Part shown: in pieces, positions 11,247 to 20,366 of the stretch
How the letters are laid out: each line of letters starts with the position of its first letter
Numbering within the stretch: position 1 is the first letter of the stretch
From: Bryum argenteum
Taxonomy: Eukaryota > Streptophyta > Bryopsida > Bryales > Bryaceae
NCBI GenBank assembly: GCA_037043015.1
Contig: CM073322.1
Span: 11,109,601 to 11,173,600 of the forward strand
DNA: 64,000 nt
Reading direction: 5' to 3'
The notes under the pieces: model-generated
What the model saw: the letters and a program-made list of their open reading frames with translations, nothing else
Databases searched by the model: none
Told to the model about the DNA's origin: nothing
Position numbers and translations under genes: made by a program

Positions 11247-11677
11247 TGTAGTTGAAGTCAAGAAACTCTCAGCAGACAGTTACGGGAACTATGGTAATAC
11301 AGACAAGACGATGTCAGACACACACAAAATGGAATGGAGACGTGAAAAGAGCTCTTAGATAGCAAAAATTAATGTATTAAGGTCACTTCAACTCCCACTG
11401 ACACATGAACTTCACTGGTTCTTGGAGCATATGCATGCTACACAAGAAAAGCAATAGTACAAGAGAGCTAAACACTCATGAAGTTCAGGTACTAATCCTC
11501 GACGGTGGTGTCGTTTGGAGGGAACTGGCATCATGACTTCTACACGAGAATTCAAAAAGGTGGAAGATGCTTCGTACTGCGCGTCCAGCTGTTGTGGTGA
11601 CTAGCTGGTGCTTCAGTTAGTCTCTTGTGTACAATGCGCTCCCACGTGGTAATGGGTTGACATGGAACATCACAACA
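11247..11677 (-). repeat. 3' LTR of the copia element
   Basis: Identical to the 5' LTR except for T/C in GTGGTG(T/C)CGTTTGG (C in the other copy) and G/T in GGTAAT(G/T)GGTTG. On the coding (minus) strand it is preceded by the polypurine tract. Confidence 0.93.
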
Positions 11678-11701
11678 CTCCCACTCACAAGAGACTAACT
11701 G
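11614..11701. repeat. 16-bp perfect inverted repeat across the LTR/internal boundary
   Basis: The left arm CAGTTAGTCTCTTGTG (11614-11629, inside the LTR) and the right arm CACAAGAGACTAACTG (11686-11701, internal) are perfect complements with a 56-nt loop containing the LTR edge and polypurine tract. The left arm exists in both LTRs; the right arm only beside the 3' LTR. Confidence 0.85.
11678..11686 (-). other. Polypurine tract
   Basis: On the minus strand GAGTGGGAG lies directly against the 3' LTR, the expected place for the plus-strand primer of reverse transcription. Confidence 0.7.
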
Positions 11702-11715
11702 GAGGACGGAGAAGA

Positions 11716-14700
11716 TCAACCACTGCCACACGATATTGTTGTGAGGCCGAGAAGGTTGAGAAGCCGCTGGAACTTGTCACGGGGAAGGGGCTTCGTGAGC
11801 ACATCAGCAACGTTGTCAGCCGTGGGCACGTAGACGACTGCAATGAGATTATTATGGACGCGTTCACGAATGTTGTGGTACTTCACATCCACATGTTTAG
11901 TGCGCTTGTGAAACTCTGGGTTCCGAACAAGGCGTATGGCTGTTTGGTTATCGCTATGAAGGACTGTCGGTGCAGGCTGTGGATACCCGAGGTCGCTCAG
12001 GAGCTGTCGCATCCAAATGATCTCCTGGGAGGCGAGATGTGCAGCTACGTACTCAGCTTCAGTGGTTGAAGCGGCTGTACATCCCTGCTTACGGCTTCCC
12101 CAAGCCACAGGACCTCCATTGAGTGTCAAGACAAAGCCAGAGCGAGACTTCCGATCGTCTAGGTCCCCTGCATAGTCGGCGTCACAGAAAGCTTGAAGTA
12201 CATTGGATGGACCTGTGGCCGCATACGAGATTCGCAAATCTGGAGTACCATGAAGATACTTCAAAATTCGCTTCACTCCAGTAATGTGGCTCTGCTTGGG
12301 GTTCTTCGTGAATTTCGATGCGTGGCCGGTGGAATACGTAATGTCGAGTCGTGTTCCCTAGCTGGCAAAATGTAGACTGCCTACAATTTCAGAGTAGGGA
12401 AAGCTAGGATCCGTACCTTCACCCGTTGATGTCATGAAGATCATTTGGGCATGAGGATCCGCTGGTATAGACAACGGAGCGCATGTGGTGAAGCCGTACT
12501 CTTCTAGCTTGCGTGTAATGTAGCACGTCTGATCAATTTGAAGCGTACGCTGCATTCTGTTGCGGGAGATATGTAAACCAACATATACTTCAGGATTGCC
12601 AAGTGTAATTCTGAAGATACCTTGCATGGAAAGAATCACTGCATCGATGCGACCCTGGTCTTGACAAGCAATGATCTCATCATCCACGAACAAAGCGAGT
12701 ATGAGTTTCGGATCATGGAGGCTGATGTAGACGCATGGATCCGCCTGACTCTGCACGAGGCTGTGTGTCTCCAGAAAATCGTGGAAACGTTTGTTCCAAA
12801 CGCGTGACGCTTACTTCAGGCCATAGAGTGATTTCTGAAGCTTGCATACCATCTGAGGAGAGCTTGGATCGATGAAGCCTGTAGGTTGTGCCATGTACAG
12901 TTCCTCGGTAATTTCTCCGTAAAGAAAAGTCGTCTCAACATCGAATTGGACAAGGTTCATGTCCTCCGCAGCAGTAATGGAGAGAATAGCTCGTATAGAG
13001 TCAAACTTCACAACGGGAGAGAATGTCTCAGAATAATCAACTCCCTCACGCTGTGAGAAGCCCTTGGCCGCCAGTCGCGCTTTGAACCTGCTAACATTGC
13101 CATCTGCAGTTGTCTTGATAGGATACACCCATTTGTTTTGTATCGCCTTGCGACCAGCCGACAAATCAATGAGTGTCCATGTGGCATTGTTCACCAGTGA
13201 TTTGTATTCTTGTTGCATGGCTATCATCCACTGCTCGGACTCTGGTGACCGTATGGCTTCCTGATATGTCCGAGACTCGAAAGGAGAAGCTAAACTGAAC
13301 AAGTTCTGATGGGCCATTCCCGCATACATTGCATGCTTGAGTGGAGTGACTCATTCCCCATATCGCTGAGGGGGTTTTCGCTGTCGTGGCGGGAGAGTAG
13401 AAACTTGGTCATCGTCGATGATGTCTCTGACTACTTCGAGCGGGGGCAGTTGTGTATCGACAAGATCTGCGACAACTTCTGGTCGGATTGATGGCGGGAC
13501 TTCACAGAGAAGCTCAAGATCGGCATCAGCGAGGGTGATATTCTCCCACTCTGCAAGTGTTGGATCATGGCGATGGCGGGGGCCTCCAAAAATCTCCTCA
13601 AGGTGCTCATAATGAGGCTCTGATTGCTCATGTTCAAGCTCTGCTCCTTCACTTGGGTTGCTGAAGGTGTTTGCTGGGGCAGGTGATAGTGATCAGTGGG
13701 CGGCGGTGTGAGATCTGCCTCCTGCGACGATGCGAGTGGTGGATCGACAAGTCGAGGAGCTAGTGGCACCGCTACTGGTAGGGCCGGTGGTGCAAGTGCT
13801 GGGCCAACGAGAATGTGGTGCACTGCTCGTTGCGTAACAGCAGATGGTGGGAGAGAATACTGATCGATTGGCAGCAAGGAGAGGGATGGCGCTACTCTCT
13901 CGATTTGCTTGGATCCTTCGCCATCGGTGTCGTTCAGGACACTGTTCTCATCGAATAGGACATCACGAGATTCCACAATCTTCTGAGTGCTGTTAACCCA
14001 AATCCGATAGGCCTTGCTATATTTACTATATCCCATAAAGATACCTCCGATACTTTTTGGGGCAAGTTTAGTGCGGAGCTCTTTAGAGACAAAAACAAAC
14101 GCATCTGCTCTGAAAATCTTGATGTGTGATAGGCAGGGTCGAACATGATACCACTTCTCGAACGGTGTTTTGCCATCAAGCATGCGTGTGCCCGTTCTAT
14201 TGAGACAATAGACGGCCGTGTGTAGAGCCTCCCCCCAAAACTTAGCGTGGACATTGGCTGAGTAAAGCATGCTCCGCACTGCTTCCATGATAGTTCTATT
14301 GTCCCGCTCGGCCACTCCATTCTGCTCAGGCGTGTACAGCGTTGTTAGCTGCTGAGCGATGCCTTCATGGTGAAGATATTCTCGGAAGGCTAAACTGGTG
14401 TATTATGCTCCCCTGTCGCTTCGCAGTCTACGAACATGAGAGTTTGTCTCGCGATGTAATTGATCGGCAAACTGCTTGAAGTGTCGAAGAGCCTCCGATT
14501 TTCTTGCCATACTGTTGACAATGCGAAATCCAGTGGCATCATCTTTGAAAAAGATGAAATAGCGAGCACCGTTCACGGTGGGTTGGTTCATAGGGCCACA
14601 TATGTCGGAATGCACCAAATTGCCAGGAAGAACAGCCTTGTGCTTTTAGTCATGAAACGGGAAGCTGCATCAGTGATTTTTCCCGTAGGCACACCCCGTG

Positions 14701-15710
14701 CAGAATGGCGGAGGGTCAGCTCGTCCAAGAATCTGAAGACCTTCGACAATATTATGGGAGGACATCCGTTTCAGCATATCATGATGAACATGGGCGAGGC
14801 GTTTATGCAAAACATCGAGACTCTGCAGACTCTCCTTCTTTGCTGAAACGCCAAAATTCCCAACATGCAGTGCAGCTATAGAGCTTGGTAGAAGCGGCGC
14901 AATACAAAGCTTGTATAATTTGCTGACGAGCTCACCGGTCATGACGACTTGGCCATCTTGAGTGACAAGTCGACAAGAATGCTTCGACGTAATAGTGTCA
15001 ACATTCTTCTGGGCGGCACGCTGCGATGAAAACAGGCTGGTTCCAAGTCGCGGCACATACAATACATCTTGGAGTGTCGCGAGCTCCTCCCGCTCACCAA
15101 GATGAACTTGTGCGTCAGTATCACCTACGCCAAGAACTTCCAATGTAATACCTCCAACACCTTGTACAGTCCTCTTTTCATGAGATTTGTCAATGTAGAC
15201 AGAGAAGAACATGTTAGTGTTAGTCATGTAGCCAGTGTACCCCGAGTCTACATACCAAGATGACGAGTATGCTGCTCCGCTAGTTGTCATGTATGCACGA
15301 TGGGTCGGGGGCTTACTAGTTGTAGCAAGTGGTGATCTCTGAGCTATGGAATCTGGCCGTTTGAAAGGGTCAGGAGACTCCGAAGGATCATATGGACATT
15401 CACGAGCCCACTGTCCGAGTAAGCCACATTTCCAACAAGAAGTGACCTTCTTCTTTTCGGTGATCTGACGGCGGCGCTCTAAGCGTTTCTCATACGTGAG
15501 CTGAGGGCGATTGTCGGGAAAGACTGAGAATGATGGATTAGGACGACCAAGATCTTGAGCGTAAGAGGTCGTGTATGCTACAACTATCTTTTCCTCTTCC
15601 CGCTCCTCATTCTTGAGACGGGTCTCGTGACGGAGCAAACGGATGGTCAGGTTGTTCAAGGTGCGCGATCCGTCCTCGACATTGTCCCATGCTGAGAGGA
15701 AGGAACCATA
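11716..15710 (-). pseudogene. copia pol region (protease, integrase, RT, RNase H), broken
   Basis: Continues in the gag frame after the stop at 15711. In order: a CCHC-like knuckle CWKCGLLGQWARECP in which the usual His is Gln; a protease motif around WYVDSGYTGYMT; a GAG-preintegrase block (LHKRLAHVHHDML); integrase core (SDICGPM, RSDRG, EQNGVAERDN); reverse transcriptase (NKWVYPIK, ARLAAKGFSQ, FVDDEIIA); and RNase H (CDADYAGD, TEAEYVA, DNQTA, ending at 11716). In-frame stops occur at 15711, 14670, near 14647, 14403, near 13350, 12811 and 12358, and one frameshift lies in the linker between integrase and RT. Several stops sit where CAA, CAG or CGA would be expected. It is not functional as it stands. 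Confidence 0.9.
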
Positions 15711-16187
15711 TTAGACTGACGGCAGATTAGTCAACACCTTAGCGATGAGACTTGCATCTGTGATCGAGTTGTCACCCACATTCATGAGTGAACTCTTGAT
15801 CATTTCTAGCTTCCCTAAGAAAGAAGCTATGGTGTCAGAGCTATCCATTTTGCATTCATAGAATCGCTGTTGAATGTAATGGACTGATTCATGGGCTGAT
15901 TGGTCATAAAGAAGCTTAAGCTTATCCGAGATAGCTTTTGATGTATCACAGTTCATCAAGATTTCAAGGATAGGCTCATCCACTGCTTTACAAAAGAGTG
16001 AAATGCACTGGTTATCCCTTCTCACCCATTCCGCTTGCTGAGCAGGGTCAGTAGGCTTAGGTACCGAGCCATTAACTATTCCCATGAGATCTTGTCCCAA
16101 CAGAATAGCACGGAGTTGGAATTTCCACAGGTGGAAATTCCGACCGTTGTACGCTTTAACATTCCTAAGCTCAGCGTTGGCATCCAT
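15711..16187 (-). pseudogene. copia gag region, truncated by a premature stop
   Basis: Starts at the ATG at 16187 (MDANAELRNVKAYNGRNFHL), a typical copia gag opening with the LW(K) motif of UBN2/gag domains. It ends after about 158 codons at a TAA, beyond which the same frame carries the rest of gag and pol. In intact copia elements gag-pol is one long frame, so this stop is a defect rather than the natural end. Confidence 0.85.
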
Positions 16188-16402
16188 GATGTTAGAGCTG
16201 ACTGTTACAGACGGACACAAAGTTATGCTCTCGATACAAGAAAAGTCCTAACAAGATTCTGCACGGTCAACTTGCTGTAGGCACAACACTAACGAAGGTT
16301 TAAACGAAGGATTTACTGTAGGCACAGTAGTTACTAATCATACCACACTTTCCTAGTTTTCTCGATTGACGTATTAAAGGAAACGAGCGTGGGCCCATAA
16401 CT

Positions 16403-16833
16403 TGTAGTTGAAGTCAAGAAACTCTCAGCAGACAGTTACGGGAACTATGGTAATACAGACAAGACGATGTCAGACACACACAAAATGGAATGGAGACGTG
16501 AAAAGAGCTCTTAGATAGCAAAAATTAATGTATTAAGGTCACTTCAACTCCCACTGACACATGAACTTCACTGGTTCTTGGAGCATATGCATGCTACACA
16601 AGAAAAGCAATAGTACAAGAGAGCTAAACACTCATGAAGTTCAGGTACTAATCCTCGACGGTGGTGCCGTTTGGAGGGAACTGGCATCATGACTTCTACA
16701 CGAGAATTCAAAAAGGTGGAAGATGCTTCGTACTGCGCGTCCAGCTGTTGTGGTGACTAGCTGGTGCTTCAGTTAGTCTCTTGTGTACAATGCGCTCCCA
16801 CGTGGTAATTGGTTGACATGGAACATCACAACA
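16403..16833 (-). repeat. 5' LTR of the copia element
   Basis: The coding strand is minus, so this is the promoter-bearing LTR. Its outer end lies about 800 bp from the start of the first HVA22 gene and points away from it. Confidence 0.93.
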
Positions 16834-17629
16834 GTCTACATAATTGACAAACCTCATGTGTTAATGGCAATTGCATTAAATGCGCTCCATGGCATTTTAC
16901 ACCAGGCCGTGTACTAAGTACACGGTGGTATATTCAGTGTCCTCGGCATATAAAACCTGCTCTCTCAAGGCCATATTTGTATTAGTGTATTGTGGAGAAA
17001 AATAGTCGAGTTCCACACCTCTTTTCATGAAGAGAGCCTCATATATATGTGATGTATAAAGAGAAAGTTAAGGGGGACTCAAATTATAGTTGCTTGAAGA
17101 TTAGACATGAGAGGTAAAAAATAATTGAATGGTAGTTTTAACTAGAAGTAGTGGATTGTCGCTATCATCATAATGTTGGTTCTATGCCTTGCCCCCCACT
17201 CCGACGGAAATAGGCCCAACTGAACGTCGGCAACACCGTCCAGGAAGCCGAACGAAAATCATCCATACTGTGACGTCACAGAATACGACTTTCCCGCTAA
17301 ATGACTCCGAAAGTGCTGACATGTCACACGAGCCACCGCCGGTTCCGCCACCTGGGCTCGGTCAGGGGATCCCACCTGGCACTGACTTGGTAAAGAAGCC
17401 CTAAGACCGCGGGCCCCCATACTTGGTCGTCGCCTTCACCAAAGCTCTCAAGCTCTATGAAATCCGCGTCCTTCTCCTCTCCACTCTAGCACCTTCCATT
17501 CCCACCGCTTATTTCTAGGTTAAACATTCCGCAACAATCGACTCGTCGCTTTAGAACCAAAAAACTTGTTAAGCTCTCTGTTCTCTTACGATCGTTTTGT
17601 TAAAGTAGCAAGCTAGGGTTTGGAGAATC
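16834..17629. other. Upstream region of HVA22 copy A
   Basis: Begins with the copia target site and contains AT-rich sequence, then a GC-richer stretch from 17190. The 72-codon open frame at 17189..17404 is probably untranslated promoter sequence. Homology with the second HVA22 copy starts only at 17460, so most of this promoter is unique to copy A. Confidence 0.5.
17268..17281. promoter_or_regulatory. 14-bp palindromic bZIP-type site
   Basis: CTGTGACGTCACAG is a perfect palindrome built on TGACGTCA, the C-box/CRE-like core bound by plant bZIP factors of the TGA and ABI5/HY5 classes (established knowledge). It lies 349 bp upstream of the HVA22 copy A start and is outside the duplicated block. 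Confidence 0.55.
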
Positions 17630-18722
17630 ATGGCGTGGCTCTGGGCAATCGTGTTACGGAGCTATGCCTTATCAGGCCCGGTGATGATGCTTCTTTACCC
17701 CTTGTACGCTTCGATCATGGCGATCGAGAGTCCATACAAGGAGGATGATCAACAATGGTTAACATACTGGGTGTTATACTCGTTAGTATCGCTCATGGAG
17801 ATGGCCGCGGGACCAGTCCTTTCCTGGATCCCATTCTACTCGACGTTCAAGCTCATAATCGCGTCGTGGCTCGTCTTACCTCAGTTCCGAGGGGGAATCA
17901 TTCTGTACGAGAAGTTCGTGCGTCCCTACGTGAACGCCACGACTGGAAGCGCCGGTGGTCAGCTTACCGACGGTGAGCGTAAGTGGCTCGGCTCCATCAG
18001 CCCCGACGGGCAGGACGCCGTTGCGGAGTTCATTCGCCAGAATGGAGCCGACAGCTTTGATAAGCTCATGCAAGTTGAGGTCCAGAAAGTGAAAGCGCAG
18101 GAGGATAGCAGAGTTGAGGAAAAGAAGAAGCATGATGGTTCTTCCTCGGACTCCGATTAGTTATGTTGCTGGATGTACTATTGTAGACAGAACCGTGGTT
18201 TTGTATAAGACGGCCAGTTCTTTGTGCGTGGCTCTCTTTCTTCTTCTCGGACACTTGAGTGCCACTTGTAATATTATTGACGTACTAACATTCGCTAGTT
18301 TCTTCAAGACCCTCTCAGATGTGCATATCTTCTCTCTTTGATTTTGTCGGAATGTACTTGAGATTCAGAGGCTGTTGTTCCTGCAATTTCTGCCCTTGCT
18401 TGGTCTAGATCAAAGTCTCCGTTTTCTTATCAGTCCTTTCACTGCCTCAAATTTTGAAGGTCAGGGTGCAAGTGTGCATTTTGTTTTGCTTGACAATTCT
18501 TCATTACTGCCGGACGTGATTATGCCTGTGCATGGAATATACACTTTCAACATATGAAACAGAATTGTGTGGTTTTCTATACTAGTGAGTTGAGATGGTC
18601 AATCTGATGTGTGATAAGAATTTTCAGGTCAATGTCCATGTTCTGTTGGTTGTAACCAGGGTGACTGGTCGTCTCAAATTAGCAGAGATGGAACAACTTT
18701 TGGTTGGGCTGTCCTCCATGCA
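17460..18722. repeat. Inverted duplication, copy A (HVA22 gene plus flanks)
   Basis: Matches 22027..23288 in reverse complement over about 1.26 kb. I see about five substitutions and two 2-3 bp indels, all outside the coding region. It includes 170 bp of 5' flank, the whole gene and 560 bp of 3' flank. Confidence 0.92.
17630..18160 (+). CDS. HVA22: HVA22/TB2-DP1/REEP family membrane protein, copy A
   Basis: ER membrane-shaping protein of the TB2/DP1 (REEP/Yop1) family. Plant HVA22 members are commonly ABA- and stress-induced and affect vesicle traffic and autophagy. The 176-residue protein has hydrophobic segments at about 4-25, 42-62 and 63-85 (the hairpin-forming family core, including YPLYASIMAIES and the WLTYWVLYSL motif), then YEKFVRPYV, and a charged C-terminal tail (EVQKVKAQEDSRVEEKKKHD). 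It is a single exon, whereas HVA22 genes usually have several introns. The start is the first ATG, preceded by a short 5' UTR containing the AGCTAGGGTTTGG context. The protein is identical to copy B, in opposite orientation on the far side of a dehydrin gene. Confidence 0.93.
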   Translation: MAWLWAIVLRSYALSGPVMMLLYPLYASIMAIESPYKEDDQQWLTYWVLYSLVSLMEMAAGPVLSWIPFYSTFKLIIASWLVLPQFRGGIILYEKFVRPYVNATTGSAGGQLTDGERKWLGSISPDGQDAVAEFIRQNGADSFDKLMQVEVQKVKAQEDSRVEEKKKHDGSSSDSD

Positions 18723-18763
18723 AGGCGCAAAAGCCAGCTTACGAACTCTGTATACAGAATTGC
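18721..18763 (+). repeat. 43-bp direct repeat, copy 1 (junction filler)
   Basis: Identical over 43 bp to 21467..21509 (starts CAAGGCGCAAAAGCCAGC). It begins exactly where homology to HVA22 copy B stops. The dinucleotide CA is shared at the junction. Confidence 0.9.
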
Positions 18764-18773
18764 TACAAGCATG

Positions 18774-18800
18774 GGCTACATTTCAAGCACTTTGGTGGTA
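18774..18800 (+). repeat. 27-bp segment also present at 24934..24960
   Basis: GGCTACATTTCAAG then CACTTTGGTGGTA; the copy at 24934 differs at a single base and has the same orientation. Confidence 0.8.
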
Positions 18801-18803
18801 ACG

Positions 18804-19164
18804 CATAGAGGTGAAGGGTTCGTAACGCAAAAAAAATTTTGTAGAATAGATTTGATAGGTTTCTCTCACAATAGAAATAAATAAAAGAATTTTAAAATTT
18901 CACAATCAAAACTCCCGCAAGACATATTGAAGGGTACTATACTTTGAATGATTACTTGGAGAACCACCACATCAACTCCTATAGGAGTTGCTCTACAGTG
19001 ACCTCCAGATAGCCTTATCTAATAGTGGTTAACAATGTATTTTTGAATTTCATTTTCGGAAATCCAACTATAGAACCTTGTTTATAACCATCTACCTTCC
19101 AACTTTTATCAAATTTCACCGTATGTATCTTCAAATGTATTGAGTCAAGTTTCAGTTTTGAATT
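18804..19164. repeat. Dispersed repeat R, copy 1
   Basis: About 360 bp matching 23440..23822 in reverse complement with few differences (for example CATAGAGGTGAAGGGTTCG ... TATTGAGTCAAGTTTCA). The 3' half also resembles 8960-9110, more diverged. Non-coding and AT-rich. Confidence 0.88.
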
Positions 19165-19264
19165 TTTCTTAGATATGCTCGAGTTTGCATGTATTGTTTC
19201 AGTTTTGAATTTTCTCTACTCATGCTCTCGTTCAATACATGCAAACTGGAGCATATCTAAGAAA
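19165..19264. repeat. Near-perfect 32-bp hairpin
   Basis: The left arm 19165-19196 (TTTCTTAGATATGCTCGAGT...) pairs with the right arm 19233-19264 at 31 of 32 positions, with a 36-nt loop. If transcribed it would form a long stable stem. It lies about 400 bp upstream of the dehydrin start, at the edge of repeat R. Confidence 0.9.
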
Positions 19265-19518
19265 CAGGTGAAAAAAAGTTTAAGAAAGAACATGTTTGGT
19301 GTGCAGCCATAGATGCTTCTACCTTAGAACAAAAAGCATCTAAGAATCAAACAAAAAGAAACCCCTGAAAAGATCTCCGAAGGAGGTAAATTTCGACGAA
19401 CTCATTCCACTGCCATAATCTTACAATTGTCGAACTGTAACACCACCACCTGGCACCTGATCACCACGCGGCACTGATCTATTCAAATTTCCACCTTGTC
19501 AATACCATCACAACAATC

Positions 19519-19525
19519 TATAAAA
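19519..19525 (+). promoter_or_regulatory. TATA box of the dehydrin gene
   Basis: TATAAAA, 144 bp upstream of the ATG, in a CT-rich context. A GC-rich CACCACGCGGCAC string lies about 50 bp further upstream and could be a drought/ABA coupling-type element, although no clear ACGT-core ABRE is visible nearby. Confidence 0.6.
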
Positions 19526-19668
19526 CCACCCTGCTTTAAATCTCTTCACAACCAGCTCATTCATTACAACCGAAACATTCGAAAAATCCACCCTTGTTAG
19601 ATTAGATTCGTTGCAGTCTGAATTTGAGACCATCGAGATCGAGGCTTGTTTGAGATTGCTAGCTAGCG

Positions 19669-20366
19669 ATGGCGGATCATGGGTTTATGAGTCAGGGTGA
19701 CAAGCCAGTGCCATCCTATGCATACAATGCGCATCAGGACGAGTTCGGATTCCAGGAAGGGAACAATGATGTTCATAGGGAGCCGACTGGCTATGGCGAT
19801 ACTGACAATGGTGTAGGAGGGCCGAAATCTGGCTATGGCGCTTCGAAGGATGGGTCGGCTTTTGACCATGCTACTCGTGAGCAGACCCAGTTCGGGTTGG
19901 AGGGCAAGACAGGAAACTATGGCCACCAGGGTGCCGATCCTCAGTTGCCTGGTACCACTACGAATACGAATGACTTTGGTGCCGTTGTGGATCCCTTGGA
20001 GTCGAAGTTTGATAAGGCGCCGCATGGCGTTGAGACTGTGCCTTGCGGCGATGGCTGGAGCGCCGACGACACTTGTAAGCACCCATAACCCTTGCTTTGA
20101 ATCATCTGATTGATTGCTCGTCGATCACTGTTTGAATGGATATGGAGCTATAATAGTAGGTATTTTTTCTGGAGATTAAGGAGTTGGTTGGTTTTGCAGC
20201 GCCTGTGCATGGATCAAAGAAAGACGGGTTGATGAACAAGATTAAGCAGAAGTTGCCGGGGCAGCATGAGCTTGCTGATGGCTCCGTGACGAATCAGCCC
20301 GATCCTAATGCGCCTCCGAAGAAGGGCATGATGGAGAAGATCAAGGAGAAGCTGCCGGGCATGTAA
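19669..20366 (+). CDS. Dehydrin (group 2 LEA), two K-segments
   Basis: Hydrophilic, intrinsically disordered protectant of membranes and proteins during dehydration and cold. Two exons: 19669..20074 and 20200..20366 (ACT T|GTAAGC ... GCAG|CG), 190 residues. Two K-segments end the protein: KKDGLMNKIKQKLPG (about 142-156) and KKGMMEKIKEKLPG (about 176-189), joined by a Pro/Asn/Asp linker. There is no poly-Ser S-segment. Near the N-terminus DEFGF is a possible diverged Y-segment (DEYGN). The middle is rich in Gly, Tyr, Asn and Gln (for example KTGNYGHQGAD). The single intron lies just before the first K-segment, a usual dehydrin position. It sits between the two inverted HVA22 genes. Confidence 0.93.

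Larger units (their letters stand above)
11247..16833 (-). mobile_element. Full-length Ty1-copia LTR retrotransposon, coding region disrupted
   Basis: 5587 bp bounded by 431-bp LTRs (11247..11677 and 16403..16833). Each LTR starts TGTAGTTG and ends CACAACA on the plus strand. Flanks are GCCTA and GTCTA, a 5-bp target duplication with one change. Coding sense is the minus strand, with domain order gag, zinc knuckle, protease, integrase, reverse transcriptase, RNase H; this order defines Copia. The two LTRs differ at only two positions, so insertion was recent. The coding region nevertheless has about seven in-frame stops and a frameshift, so this copy could not supply its own proteins. The primer-binding site beside 16402 does not match the common initiator-Met type and I cannot assign its tRNA. 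Confidence 0.95.
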
